From Muribaculaceae bacterium (GTDB lineage Bacteria > Bacteroidota > Bacteroidia > Bacteroidales > Muribaculaceae), in assembly GCA_017629835.1 (NCBI GenBank), contig JAGBWK010000009.1:1-47096 (forward strand): DNA of 47,096 nt, read 5' to 3'. Position 1 is the first letter of the stretch, and every line of letters begins with the position of its first letter. Shown here in pieces: positions 16,515 to 26,092 of this stretch. The position numbers and the translations under genes are program-made. Under the pieces are notes generated by a model. That model was not told where the DNA came from, did not search any database, and worked only from the letters and a program-made list of their open reading frames with translations.

Positions 16515-17921
16515 TTAGCGGATTTCGGCGCGGATAATGTCGTTTTTCACTCGAGCGAGGTCGTTTTGAGCGTTGACAAGGTCGCGCTCAAGATAAAGAA
16601 TCTCCATTTCGAGTGTGGTGTCGCCTTTAGCGTATTTCACACGCAACGCTTCGAGTTGCTCTTTGAGGTCGGCAATCTCGTTGCTGAGGTCGACGTAGCG
16701 TCCCATTGCTTCGCGTGCTTGAGGATTTGTGAAATCTTCGTAGCGAGTAAGGTGTTTGCCGTCGGGGAGTGTGAAATCAAACTGTTGCGATGCAGCCGAT
16801 TTCTGAGGTATAATAGCTGCTACTTTGTTGAGCAGTGCAGAGTAGTCGGCGTTCTTTTCCCACGTAGAACGAATCGAAGTGATATGTGCACGGTCGGCCA
16901 ATGAAGGGTCGTTGATGTCGACATTGATACGCAATTCTGACGGGATGAACATGTAGATAGTCAGTTTGTCGCCGAGTTTGTTGCGGTCGGTTGCCCACCA
17001 GCCTACACCTGTCATTTCGTCGATAGCAAGCATATAGTCGTCGGCAGCGGAATTGTAGGGCATGCCGATGTTTTGGGGTTGAAGGAAGCCAGTGCCATTG
17101 TTGCGAGCGATGAAAATGTCGTAGCCACCAAGCGATTCTGAACAGTCGGATGCGAAGTAGAGGGTAATGCCGTCGGCCATTAGGAATGGATAGTTAGCAT
17201 TGCCGTCGCCGCCGAGGTGGTCGCCGAGTGCTACGGGTTCTTCCCATGTGCCGTCGGCCAAGTAATTGGTTGTGCAGAGGGTGCTTTTGCCTGTTGATAC
17301 GTCGGTTGCACTCCAAATCATTTCGCGACGGTCCTCAGTGCGATAAACGCTCGTTGGCTCGCTGAATGGGAATCCAGAGGGGAGCAAATCGATAGTGTTG
17401 AGTGAGCCGCTTTCGTGCGTGAGTTGGTATGCTTCGAAGAAATTGCGTTTGTCGACGGTAATCGAGTCGATAATCTGAATTTTCTCCACTCGGTCGAGCA
17501 TTGTGCGTATTTTAGTCATACGTTCTTCGACTGCGCCCGACTCGTCGGGCAACTGTTTGCGCTTGTTTTTGGTAAGTCGCGCCTTGTAATCAGTGATATA
17601 TTGCTCAGCAGCAGCAATGTCGTAGCGTTCGGTAGCGATGGCTGCCAATGTGAGGTAGGCATTGTAAGCGTCGAGTTCTACAGCGCGAGTGTAAGCCTCG
17701 ATTGCTTCGTCGAGACGTTGGTCGGCTTCGTAGCATTTGCCGAGCAGATAGCAGGCGTCGCCACTTTTAGGCTTAGCTTTGGAGATAGAGTCGGCTGCAG
17801 CGGTAGCTTCAGCCACGTTGCCACTCTCCAATAGCGATTGCACCTGTTCGAGCGTTAGCTCCTCGGCATAAGCAGTGAGCGACAATAGTATGGCGATAAA
17901 AGTTGCTTTCAATTTTTTCAT
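16515..17921 (-). CDS. Exported TPR and PD40-like repeat protein
   Basis: A 468-residue protein with a signal peptide (MKKLKATFIAILLSLTAYA, cut near residue 19). Residues about 20-140 are TPR-like (DACYLLGKCYEADQRLDEAI). Residues about 170-320 contain PD40/WD40-like propeller blades (ITLYFASDCSESLGGYDIF). The C-terminal 100 residues form a charged coiled coil. The first two parts resemble PorE-type envelope proteins of Bacteroidetes, but the carboxypeptidase-regulatory and OmpA domains found in those are absent here. It is probably periplasmic or attached to the outer membrane. It is first in a minus-strand operon with the PHP and U32 genes. A TAATTTTG box (17943-17936) lies only about 15 bases before its start codon. 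Confidence 0.8.
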   Translation of the reverse strand: MKKLKATFIAILLSLTAYAEELTLEQVQSLLESGNVAEATAAADSISKAKPKSGDACYLLGKCYEADQRLDEAIEAYTRAVELDAYNAYLTLAAIATERYDIAAAEQYITDYKARLTKNKRKQLPDESGAVEERMTKIRTMLDRVEKIQIIDSITVDKRNFFEAYQLTHESGSLNTIDLLPSGFPFSEPTSVYRTEDRREMIWSATDVSTGKSTLCTTNYLADGTWEEPVALGDHLGGDGNANYPFLMADGITLYFASDCSESLGGYDIFIARNNGTGFLQPQNIGMPYNSAADDYMLAIDEMTGVGWWATDRNKLGDKLTIYMFIPSELRINVDINDPSLADRAHITSIRSTWEKNADYSALLNKVAAIIPQKSAASQQFDFTLPDGKHLTRYEDFTNPQAREAMGRYVDLSNEIADLKEQLEALRVKYAKGDTTLEMEILYLERDLVNAQNDLARVKNDIIRAEIR

Positions 17922-17972
17922 ATGGCAAAATTAGTGATTTTTCTTTTAATAATAGTGAAATAGTCATATCGA

Positions 17973-18004
17973 TTTTGTTATTTCTTTATAAATCATTAAA
18001 TTTG
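17973..18004 (+). promoter_or_regulatory. Promoter for plsC
   Basis: TTTTG (17973-17977), a 19-base spacer and TAAATTTG (17997-18004) form a full consensus promoter. The start near 18011 gives a leader of about 38 bases. Confidence 0.75.
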
Positions 18005-18048
18005 CTTCAGATAATTTAGAGTTTAGTACCTGAAAATAATATATCAAA

Positions 18049-18765
18049 ATGCTTCTGTTCTACTATATTTATGCAATAATAATTGCCTTGCCACTGTTTA
18101 TCACATCAACAATTCTATGCTGTGTGTCAATAATAATCTGTGCGCCAATAGGTTTAGGCCCAGCGTGTGCCAACTATGCAGTGAAAGCGTGGTCGTGGTT
18201 TACGTGCTACGTTTTCTTGGTGAGAGTAAAGGTTGAAGGGCGCGAAAATGTTGACAAGCGAAATTCGTATGTCTTTGTGGCTAATCATCAAGGGGCATTC
18301 GATATATTTGCAATCGGTGGTTTCCTCGGTCATCATTTCCGTTGGATGATGAAGAAAAGCCTCCGCAAAATATTCCTCGTAGGGTATGCATCCGACAGAG
18401 CAGGATATATTTTTGTTGACCGCTCAAGTCCTTCGGCTATACGCCGCACTATTGCCGACGCTCAGCAGCGTCTACGCGACGGTGCATCGTTGGTGGTTTT
18501 TCCTGAGGGCACTCGTACACCCGACGGCACATTGAAGCCATTTAAGCGTGGCGCTTATCAGTTGGCTCTCGAATTCAAATTGCCTTTGGTGCCTATCACT
18601 ATCGACGGCTCATATAAGGTGATGTCGCGTAATTCGATATTCCCTCGCCCCGGCGTGATTAAGCTGACTATTCATAAACCTATTCCAGCACCAGAAAACG
18701 AGACGGAACGCGCTGAAGTAATGGATATTACACGTCAAGCAATCGCATCAGCTCTTCCGCAGTGA
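18049..18765 (+). CDS. plsC: 1-acyl-sn-glycerol-3-phosphate acyltransferase
   Basis: A 238-residue inner-membrane enzyme that acylates lysophosphatidic acid to phosphatidic acid in phospholipid synthesis. N-terminal hydrophobic helices (about 1-35 and 47-58) precede the catalytic NHQGAFD box (H80-x4-D85). A D-R-S-S-P segment follows, then the glycerophosphate-binding FPEGTRTPDG (151-160) and a VPITIDG motif. Length and motif spacing fit PlsC. It has its own consensus promoter and is followed after 45 bases by a small membrane-protein gene. Confidence 0.93.
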   Translation: MLLFYYIYAIIIALPLFITSTILCCVSIIICAPIGLGPACANYAVKAWSWFTCYVFLVRVKVEGRENVDKRNSYVFVANHQGAFDIFAIGGFLGHHFRWMMKKSLRKIFLVGYASDRAGYIFVDRSSPSAIRRTIADAQQRLRDGASLVVFPEGTRTPDGTLKPFKRGAYQLALEFKLPLVPITIDGSYKVMSRNSIFPRPGVIKLTIHKPIPAPENETERAEVMDITRQAIASALPQ

Positions 18766-18810
18766 TTGGCTGATAATATACAAAACTACGCTCACAGATA
18801 GACTCCACTT

Positions 18811-19293
18811 ATGTTGCCATATATCTATTATTTGTTGCCATTGTTTGCGCCTACGAAAGCGAAGGTCACGGGGCGTTTTACGATTAAAACAACGAATCAA
18901 GATGAATCGCAAGGTGGGTCGGATGAGCAGTTAGTACAACAATCTCAACCCTCAGAACCAGCACAATTCACTATTAATATCAATTCAAAAGAGTCGCAGC
19001 GCAAGGTTTGGCGGAGAAGACGCAAAGCTAAGTCGTCGCAGCGCAATAACTCGGCCATTAGCAAGTTTTGGAATAAGATTAATATAAGTCATCCTGCAAA
19101 GCCATGGTTGTATATTGCGTTAGCTGTAATTTTGGGTTTGTTGGCACCCTTGATGTTGGTTTTTGGTTGGTTAGGCATATTGTTGTGTTTATTTTGTCTT
19201 GCGGGAGTTTGGGCTAATGTCACTCACTACAAATACTATTATGGTAAATCGGCGAAAAACACTAATACAGAGTCCAGTGAAAGGTGTTGGTAA
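18811..19293 (+). CDS. Small membrane protein, unknown
   Basis: A 160-residue protein not assigned to any family. A short hydrophobic N-terminus (MLPYIYYLLPLFA) is followed by a polar Gln/Ser-rich linker (25-65) and a very basic stretch (WRRRRKAKSS, 67-76). Two hydrophobic helices at about 99-119 and 120-137 suggest a hairpin in the inner membrane. It lies downstream of plsC on the same strand and ahead of a hairpin that ends the unit. The basic patch could contact lipid head groups or nucleic acid; that is only a guess. Confidence 0.65.
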   Translation: MLPYIYYLLPLFAPTKAKVTGRFTIKTTNQDESQGGSDEQLVQQSQPSEPAQFTININSKESQRKVWRRRRKAKSSQRNNSAISKFWNKINISHPAKPWLYIALAVILGLLAPLMLVFGWLGILLCLFCLAGVWANVTHYKYYYGKSAKNTNTESSERCW

Positions 19294-19333
19294 AGGCGTT
19301 CAACAATCTGAATAAGTGAATGATATAAAAATA

Positions 19334-19369
19334 AGAGAGGCGGTCTAACGGGTGTTAGGCTGCCTCTCT
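19334..19369. terminator. Terminator between the plsC unit and prs
   Basis: A 16-bp stem with wobble pairs (19334-19349 with 19354-19369) has a GGGT loop. On the minus strand ATTTTTAT follows, so it works best as the terminator of prs; on the plus strand no U-run follows. Confidence 0.75.
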
Positions 19370-19413
19370 CTGACAATGTGATGAATGAAGAATAGAAGTA
19401 AATTACTACCTAT

Positions 19414-20358
19414 TTATTTGATGAGATATTGCGATGAGATTGATTCGAAGTTGTGTACGCGGCGAATCGTGTCGGCAAACATACTTGCTACGCTCAGAAT
19501 AGTCACTTTCTTAGAGCCCTTGTTGTAGGGGATTGAGTTTGTGAAAATCATTTCGCAGAGTCCACTTGCATCAACGCGCTCAGTAGCAGGATCGCTCATG
19601 ATTGCGTGCGAAGCTAATGCGCGAACCGATTTAGCACCGTTTTCTACCATTAGGTCGGCAGCTTTAGTGATAGTGCCAGCGGTGTCGACCATGTCGTCGA
19701 TAAGGATTACGTTCTTATCTTTAACGTCGCCGATGATAGTCATTGTGGCAACGACGTTGGCTTTAGCGCGCTGTTTGTGGCAGAGAACCAAAGGAATGTT
19801 GAGGTATTTAGCGTAGCTGTTGGCACGCTTAGCACCACCAACGTCGGGAGTTGCAATCACGAGGTCGGGCAAGTTGAGCGATTGGATGTATGGAATGAAT
19901 ACCGATGAGCCATAGAGGTGGTCGACCGGTACGTCGAAGAATCCTTGAATCTGGTCGGCGTGTAAATCCATAGTGATAACACGGTCGACGCCAGCTGTAG
20001 TCAGCAAGTTGGCGACAAGTTTGGCTGCAATTGACACACGGGGCTTGTCTTTGCGGTCCTGACGAGCCCAACCGAAGTAAGGCATCACAGCGATGATTGA
20101 CTTAGCTGAAGCTCTCTTAGCAGCATCAATCATAAGCAGAAGTTCCATTAAGTTGTCGCAGTTGGGGAATGTAGACTGGACGAGATAAACTTCGCAACCG
20201 CGGATAGATTCCTCAAATGAGACTTCAAACTCGCCGTCGGCAAAGTGCTGGATGTTCATCTGTCCGAGGGGCAAACCGAGTTCCTGACAGATTTCTTCGG
20301 CCATATAGCGCGAGTTTGTTCCAGAGAAAATCTTAATAGGGGGAAGTGCTGAATTCAT
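19414..20358 (-). CDS. prs: Ribose-phosphate pyrophosphokinase
   Basis: A 314-residue cytoplasmic enzyme making PRPP from ribose 5-phosphate and ATP, the entry to purine, pyrimidine, histidine and NAD synthesis. Motifs in order: GTNSRYMAEEI and HFADGEFEV at the N-terminus, YFGWARQDRKDKPRVSI, TMDLHADQIQGFFDVPVDHL, and the PRPP-binding loop NVILIDDMVDTAGTI (216-230). Length is normal for class I PRPP synthetases. It follows the amylase gene after 42 bases on the same strand. Confidence 0.97.
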   Translation of the reverse strand: MNSALPPIKIFSGTNSRYMAEEICQELGLPLGQMNIQHFADGEFEVSFEESIRGCEVYLVQSTFPNCDNLMELLLMIDAAKRASAKSIIAVMPYFGWARQDRKDKPRVSIAAKLVANLLTTAGVDRVITMDLHADQIQGFFDVPVDHLYGSSVFIPYIQSLNLPDLVIATPDVGGAKRANSYAKYLNIPLVLCHKQRAKANVVATMTIIGDVKDKNVILIDDMVDTAGTITKAADLMVENGAKSVRALASHAIMSDPATERVDASGLCEMIFTNSIPYNKGSKKVTILSVASMFADTIRRVHNFESISSQYLIK

Positions 20359-20400
20359 TATAGTGAAATTTGTAGTTGAATGTCTGTTTTGTGTTTTGCC

Positions 20401-22143
20401 TTAGTCGATGTTTACCACGTTTTCGTCGCTTCGGTCAACGAGTTTGTTGTGCTCGATTTTCCAAATTACGGCGTTCATCGGTGTGGGTATATATGTTTTG
20501 AAAGGCTGGTCGGAGCTGAATTCTTTCACGGCTGTCATACCTGAGAGTAATTCGGTCATTTCGCCGCGACCTTCGGGTATGTTGAGCAACTCGAATGCGT
20601 GGCGTGGGATGTTGATTTGCATCTCGGCCGAATGGCTGTGGTCGAAATTGACTGCGATGAGCAGCGTCGTTTTGCCATAGCTGCGTAGGAATGCGTATTG
20701 GCGGTGAGGGTTGAAATGAGGGTTGTCGTAGTTGACGTACATCACGTCGAAGAAACGGCCTTGCGATAGGCATTTCTCTTTGTTGCAGAGCGTGAGTATC
20801 TGTTTGTAGGTTTCGCGGAGGCGTTTTTCGTCGTCGGTCAGCTTGCTGTCGTTGCATTTGCCGCCATTAAACCAACGGCGCAATTTTTCTATTGACCAGA
20901 AGTCGAAAATGGTTGTGCGTCCGTCGCGTCCGCTATAACCTTCTGCATCCAATGCCTGCTCGCCTAATTCCTGACCCATGTAGAGCATAAATGGACCGTT
21001 GCTCAGCATTGAACTTACAATCAACGACGGGATGACACGCGACGCATCGCCAGCGTATTGGGGCGATGCAAATCGGTGCTCGTCGTGGTTTTCGAGGAAG
21101 TTGAGCATATGGTTCGACACGCCGTCGACGGTTTGCCAACATGATGTTAGCGTCGCTGCTGAGTAGTTGCAGCACTCAATGCCGCGGAGAGTGTCGTAGA
21201 GGTTGACTTTGTCGTAAAGGTAGTCGAAGCCGCCAACATTGATATAGTCGCGATAGCGGTTAATCTCGTAGATTTCGGCTATGAAAATTATGTTAGGGAA
21301 TCGTTCACGCACGTTTGCTATTGCCCATTGCCAAAATTCTACTGGTACCATTCCAGCCATGTCGCAGCGAAAACCGTCGACACCTTTCGATGCCCAGTAG
21401 CGCAATATATGGAGCATTTTGAACCATACTGGTGGTATGGGGTCGAAATGGCGAGAGCCGTTGCCGTAGTCAACACCGTAGTTGAGTTTCACAGTTTCGT
21501 ACCAGTCGTTGCACGAAGGGAATGCTGTGAAGCAATCGTTACCCGAAGCCTTTGCTGGGAATTCGATGTAGGCATCGTCGCCGCGGCCAAGGTCGATTGA
21601 GGGCGCAAACTGTTGGCGAGTGATGTAGTAAAAGTCGTTGAAGGGGGAGAATCCGAGCGTTGAGTTGTCGTTTTCGCCAAAGTCGCGAATGCCAACAGGT
21701 TTGGCATCGGAGTGATAGCGGCGAGCCACGTGATTAGGTACGAAGTCGATTATCACTTTCATACCGACGGCGTGGGTGCGTTCTACGAGAGCTTCGAATT
21801 CTTCGATGCGATGTTCGACGTTGACAGCGATGTCGGGGTCGACGTCGTAGTAGTCTTTAATGGCATAGGGTGAGCCAGCTTTACCCTTTACGACGTGAGG
21901 ATTGTCGCGCTCAATGCCGAAGGCTGTGTAGTCAACGTCGTGGGCATGCTCGATGATTCCAGTGTACCAAACATGGGTGGCACCTAACTCCTTGATTTTG
22001 CGGAGCACCGGCTTAGTAATGTCGTTCATCTTGCCGCTGCCATTTTGCTCGATAGTCCCGCCATGCACGCAGTTATCGTTCATATTGCTGAACAATCGTG
22101 GAAGCAACTGATATATGATTGGTTTTTGAGTGCCGGAAGTCAT
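20401..22143 (-). CDS. Cytoplasmic GH13 alpha-amylase-family enzyme
   Basis: A 580-residue protein with no signal peptide. The (beta/alpha)8 barrel carries the GH13 conserved regions: DFVPNHVA (133-140), GVDGFRCDMAG with nucleophile Asp261, IFIAEIYE with acid/base Glu290, and FLENHDEHR with transition-state Asp354. A C-terminal beta domain follows (about 490-570). It should cut or rearrange alpha-glucans inside the cell, such as stored glycogen or imported maltodextrin. No glycogen or sus genes adjoin it. A TAACTTTG box on the minus strand (22167-22160) lies close before the start codon, implying a very short leader. Confidence 0.9.
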   Translation of the reverse strand: MTSGTQKPIIYQLLPRLFSNMNDNCVHGGTIEQNGSGKMNDITKPVLRKIKELGATHVWYTGIIEHAHDVDYTAFGIERDNPHVVKGKAGSPYAIKDYYDVDPDIAVNVEHRIEEFEALVERTHAVGMKVIIDFVPNHVARRYHSDAKPVGIRDFGENDNSTLGFSPFNDFYYITRQQFAPSIDLGRGDDAYIEFPAKASGNDCFTAFPSCNDWYETVKLNYGVDYGNGSRHFDPIPPVWFKMLHILRYWASKGVDGFRCDMAGMVPVEFWQWAIANVRERFPNIIFIAEIYEINRYRDYINVGGFDYLYDKVNLYDTLRGIECCNYSAATLTSCWQTVDGVSNHMLNFLENHDEHRFASPQYAGDASRVIPSLIVSSMLSNGPFMLYMGQELGEQALDAEGYSGRDGRTTIFDFWSIEKLRRWFNGGKCNDSKLTDDEKRLRETYKQILTLCNKEKCLSQGRFFDVMYVNYDNPHFNPHRQYAFLRSYGKTTLLIAVNFDHSHSAEMQINIPRHAFELLNIPEGRGEMTELLSGMTAVKEFSSDQPFKTYIPTPMNAVIWKIEHNKLVDRSDENVVNID

Positions 22144-22265
22144 CGCCCTTATTTTTCTGCAAAGTTACTGTTTTATTTTCAATTTCTATCCCCTTTTCCC
22201 AAATTTTATTAACAGAAAGATTGACCTTTGCGCAAAAGATTGTGCGAAGCGTTAAAAATATGTGA

Positions 22266-22300
22266 CTTATGCGGCTTAGGAGACCTAAGGAGCCTATGAT
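22266..22300. repeat. 9-base-period repeat, copy C
   Basis: TATG at 22268, TAGG at 22277, TAAG at 22286 and TATG at 22295 are each exactly 9 bases apart. CTTAGG-AGA-CCTAAG (22275-22289) forms a short inverted repeat. It lies just past the 3' end of the minus-strand DMT gene, as copies A and B lie past the ends of rarA and ackA. Confidence 0.75.
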
Positions 22301-22318
22301 AGCGGAAGTTTGGGCTGA

Positions 22319-23203
22319 TTAGGGGAGTGTGGCGCCGACGACGAGGAGCGTGAGGCTGAGCAGTAGGATGCAGAGGTCGATGAGCTTGGCGCGAACTTGC
22401 TTCTCGCATAGTATTACAACGCCGTAGAGGAAGGATACGAGGATGCTGCCGCGGCGTATCATCGATACGATTGAAATCATTGAGTCGTCGAACGATAGTG
22501 AGTAGAAATAGGCGATGTCGGCTGTGGTTAGGAATATTGATATGCAAGGTATCCACCAACGCCATTGGAATCGACCGCCTGAGTGCTTGTCGTGCTTCAG
22601 CAACACCCCTACGATTATTCCCATGATTATCATTTGATAAAGCGAGTACCACGCTTGCACTTCGAGCGGCTCGAACGATTGCAGTAGGTATTTGTCGTAG
22701 AGTGCGCTGACAGCCCCCATTGTAGTGGCGCCAATCGACATCCATAGCCATTTCGAGCTTTTCAGCGCAAATCCTTCCTTTGCGCCAATTCGAGAGATGA
22801 GCCAAAGTGATGCAAATCCGAGTAGGATACCTATCCATTGCATCCAGTTGAGCCGTTCGCCGAAGATGAGGAGCGCTCCGACGAGCACTATCACTGGGCG
22901 TGTGGCGTTGATTGGCCCTTGGATTGTGAGTGGCAGATGCTTAATGGCAAAATAACCGAGAATCCACGATGATAGCACGATGACAGCTTTGAGTGCTATC
23001 TGCAGATGCCCTACGATGCTGTTGTCAAGTCCAAACGAGCCGTTGACCAGTCCGAAAATGATAACTGGCGACATTAGCAGCGTGCCAAACAGGGTGTTGA
23101 GTAGCAACACGATGAGTACGTTGTTGCCACTAACCGATAGCTTTTTGAAAATGTCGTAGAAGCCGAGACAGAGAGCCGAAACTATAGCTAATAGTAGCCA
23201 CAT
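22319..23203 (-). CDS. EamA/DMT-family permease
   Basis: A 294-residue inner-membrane protein with about ten hydrophobic helices in two similar halves, the layout of drug/metabolite (EamA) transporters. The N-terminus MWLLLAIVSALCLGFYDIFKK and the TRPVIVLVGALLIFGERL segment before a W-x-Q-W-I-G motif fit that family. The substrate cannot be predicted. It follows uvrA after 35 bases on the same strand and is probably the last gene of the degP-uvrA unit. Confidence 0.88.
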   Translation of the reverse strand: MWLLLAIVSALCLGFYDIFKKLSVSGNNVLIVLLLNTLFGTLLMSPVIIFGLVNGSFGLDNSIVGHLQIALKAVIVLSSWILGYFAIKHLPLTIQGPINATRPVIVLVGALLIFGERLNWMQWIGILLGFASLWLISRIGAKEGFALKSSKWLWMSIGATTMGAVSALYDKYLLQSFEPLEVQAWYSLYQMIIMGIIVGVLLKHDKHSGGRFQWRWWIPCISIFLTTADIAYFYSLSFDDSMISIVSMIRRGSILVSFLYGVVILCEKQVRAKLIDLCILLLSLTLLVVGATLP

Positions 23204-23238
23204 AATGTTTGCTTCGAGATTAATCCAATTGGTTTATG

Positions 23239-26070
23239 TCAAAGTGTGCCTGCAAGAAATTGCCCTGTAAGGCTCTCGTTGCATGCGGCGACGATTTCGG
23301 GCGTGCCAACAACAACGAGTGTGCCGCCTGCATCGCCACCTTCGGGGCCGATGTCAATCACATGGTCGGCGCATCGAATCACGTCGAGGTTGTGCTCGAT
23401 GATGACAACGGTGTGACCCTGCGCAATCAGTCGGTTGAAGGAGTCCATTAGTCGAGCGATGTCGTGGAAATGGAGTCCCGTAGTTGGCTCGTCGAAGATA
23501 AACATTGTGGGCTGTTGGCCTTCCGACGAGAGGAAGTAGGCGAGCTTGACGCGCTGATTTTCGCCACCCGACAAAGTGGATGATGATTGACCGAGTTTGA
23601 TGTAGCCGAGACCGACATCTTGGAGCGGTTTTAAGCGTTTTACGATTTTGCGACAGGTCGCATCGTGGGAGTCTTCGCTGAAGAATTCAATAGCTTGGTT
23701 GACAGTCATTTCGAGAATCTCGAAAATGTTTTTACCACGATACATCACTTCGAGTACGTCGCGCTTGAATCGCTTGCCGCCACACTCTTCGCACTGAATT
23801 GTGATGTCGGCCATGAATTGCATTTCGATATTGATTACGCCGTCGCCTTTGCACTCTTCGCAGCGTCCACCTTCGGCATTGAACGAGAAATAAGCTGGTG
23901 GGAATCCCATTTGCTTGGCTGCTTGCTGGTCGGCAAAAAGGCGTCGGATTTCGTCGTAGGCTTTGAGGTAGGTGGCAGGATTGCTGCGTGTGGATTTGCC
24001 GATAGGGTTTTGGTCGACGAATTCAACGGCGCTGATGCGAGAGAGGTCGCCCCCAATTGAATGATGAGCGCCTGGGGCATCGGTTTGCTCGCCGAGGTGG
24101 CGGAGCAGAGCTTTGTATAGAATTTCGCGGACGAGGGTCGATTTACCAGAGCCACTGACGCCAGTTACTACGGTCATTACGCCAAGCGGAAAGCGCACGT
24201 CGATGTTTTTGAGGTTGTTTTCGCGTGCACCCTTAACTTCGATGTATGAGCTCCATTTGCGGCGATGAGTGGGCACGGGTACTTTCTCTTGCCCAGATAG
24301 ATAGCGGGCGGTGTGGCTGCGCTCGGCAGAGGCAATCCCGTCGAGCGGACCTTGATAGATTATTTCGCCACCATGGCGACCAGCATCGGGGCCAACGTCG
24401 ATAATCCAGTCGGCAGCTTCCATAATTTCGCGGTCATGTTCCACGACAACTACGGTGTTGCCAATCGACTGCAAGTCGCGAAGCACGCCGATAAGTCGCT
24501 GGGTGTCGCGGCTGTGAAGACCGATACTTGGCTCGTCGAGGATGTAGAGTGAGCCTACGAGGCTTGAGCCGAGCGACGTAGCCAAGTTGATGCGTTGGCT
24601 TTCGCCGCCTGAGAGGGTGTTGGATGCACGGTCGAGTGTCAAATAGTCGAGTCCGACGTTGCTTAGGAAGCTTATGCGGTTGCGAATCTCGGTGAGTAGT
24701 CGAGCGGCCACTTTTGTGTCGTGCTCATCGAGTTGCAGGTCGTTGAACCATTGGCGTAGCTCCTTGATAGGCATGCTATTCAGCTCAATGATTGTTTTGC
24801 CGCCGATTTTTATGTTGTCGACTTCGGGGCGCAGGCGGCTGCCATGGCACGAAGGGCAGATTGTTTTGCCACGATAGCGAGCCAACATCACACGATATTG
24901 AATTTTGTATTGATTTTCTTCAATCATTTTGAAGAAGCCGTCGATGCCGCTAAACGTAGAGTTGCCGTGCCATAGGAATTCACGTTGTGTTTCGGTCAAA
25001 TCGCAGTAAGGCTTATGGATTGGGAAGCCAACCGACGGAGCGACTCTGATGAAATGGCGTTTCCATTCACTCATTTTCTCGCCACGCCAGCACGCTACGG
25101 CATCCTCGTAGATTGATAGCGCTGGGTTGGGGATGACGAGCTTTTCGTCGATGCCGATAGTTTTGCCAAATCCTTCGCATTGGGGGCATGCTCCATAAGG
25201 ATTGTTGAAATTGAACATCAGCTCGTTAGGCTCGGGGAATGTAATGCCGTCGGCTTCGAAGCGTTTTGAGAAGTCGTGGCGTTGAATTCCGCTGTCAGTC
25301 CACACGAGCAGCGATGCGCGGTTGTCGCCCTCGAAGAATGCAGTTTCGGCAGAGTCGGCCAAGCGGCTTAACTCGTCGCCAGCGTAAGCTACCGATAGGC
25401 GGTCAATGAGGAGCTCGTAGCCCATATCGCTCGACGGTGTTTTTGCGGCTTTGGATATTTCATTGATAACATCCTCGATAGTGTAGAATGAGCCCTCTTT
25501 GTATAGTCGAGTGTAGCCCACTTTGAGGAGCGTGGATAGGCGTGTCGGTAGGTCCTGCGATGCGGGTATCAGTAGAGGGGTGACGATAGCAATGCGAGTG
25601 CCTTCGGGATAGGCTTTGGCGGCAGCGATAACATCCTCTTCGGTGTGCTTTTTGACGATGTCGCCCGAAATGGGAGAGTAGGTTTTGCCGATGCGACCGA
25701 AAAGCAGACGCATATAGTCGTAAATCTCGGTTGAGGTGCCGACGGTGCTTCGTGGATTGCGTGTGTTGACTTTCTGCTCAACGGCAATGGCTGGCGGAAG
25801 GCCTTTGATGCCATCGGCTTCTGGCTTCGACATCTTGCCAAGGAATTGACGAGCATAAGCCGAAAGACTTTCGACGTAGCGTCGTTGTCCTTCGGCGTAT
25901 AAGGTATCGAATGCTAAGGATGACTTTCCAGAGCCAGACAAGCCCGTGATGACCACGAGCTTGTTGCGCGGAATATCCACGTCGATATTTTTGAGGTTGT
26001 TGACTCGCGCTCCCTTGACCCTAATTGAGTGGTCGTGGTCGGCGAGCCCAATGATATGGGGTTTTGGCAT
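23239..26070 (-). CDS. uvrA: Excinuclease ABC subunit A
   Basis: A 943-residue DNA-damage sensor of nucleotide excision repair. Both ABC modules are complete: Walker [15 protein letters not shown] and [15 protein letters not shown], signatures LSGGESQRI and [12 protein letters not shown], and Walker [10 protein letters not shown] and IFDEPTTGL. Zinc-binding Cys pairs are present ([25 protein letters not shown] and CEECGGKR). Length is typical of UvrA. The gene starts [20 protein letters not shown], 22 bases after the degP stop codon, so the two are likely cotranscribed. Confidence 0.97.
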   Translation of the reverse strand: MPKPHIIGLADHDHSIRVKGARVNNLKNIDVDIPRNKLVVITGLSGSGKSSLAFDTLYAEGQRRYVESLSAYARQFLGKMSKPEADGIKGLPPAIAVEQKVNTRNPRSTVGTSTEIYDYMRLLFGRIGKTYSPISGDIVKKHTEEDVIAAAKAYPEGTRIAIVTPLLIPASQDLPTRLSTLLKVGYTRLYKEGSFYTIEDVINEISKAAKTPSSDMGYELLIDRLSVAYAGDELSRLADSAETAFFEGDNRASLLVWTDSGIQRHDFSKRFEADGITFPEPNELMFNFNNPYGACPQCEGFGKTIGIDEKLVIPNPALSIYEDAVACWRGEKMSEWKRHFIRVAPSVGFPIHKPYCDLTETQREFLWHGNSTFSGIDGFFKMIEENQYKIQYRVMLARYRGKTICPSCHGSRLRPEVDNIKIGGKTIIELNSMPIKELRQWFNDLQLDEHDTKVAARLLTEIRNRISFLSNVGLDYLTLDRASNTLSGGESQRINLATSLGSSLVGSLYILDEPSIGLHSRDTQRLIGVLRDLQSIGNTVVVVEHDREIMEAADWIIDVGPDAGRHGGEIIYQGPLDGIASAERSHTARYLSGQEKVPVPTHRRKWSSYIEVKGARENNLKNIDVRFPLGVMTVVTGVSGSGKSTLVREILYKALLRHLGEQTDAPGAHHSIGGDLSRISAVEFVDQNPIGKSTRSNPATYLKAYDEIRRLFADQQAAKQMGFPPAYFSFNAEGGRCEECKGDGVINIEMQFMADITIQCEECGGKRFKRDVLEVMYRGKNIFEILEMTVNQAIEFFSEDSHDATCRKIVKRLKPLQDVGLGYIKLGQSSSTLSGGENQRVKLAYFLSSEGQQPTMFIFDEPTTGLHFHDIARLMDSFNRLIAQGHTVVIIEHNLDVIRCADHVIDIGPEGGDAGGTLVVVGTPEIVAACNESLTGQFLAGTL

Positions 26071-26092
26071 AATGTGTTGCGGCAGTGAAAAA

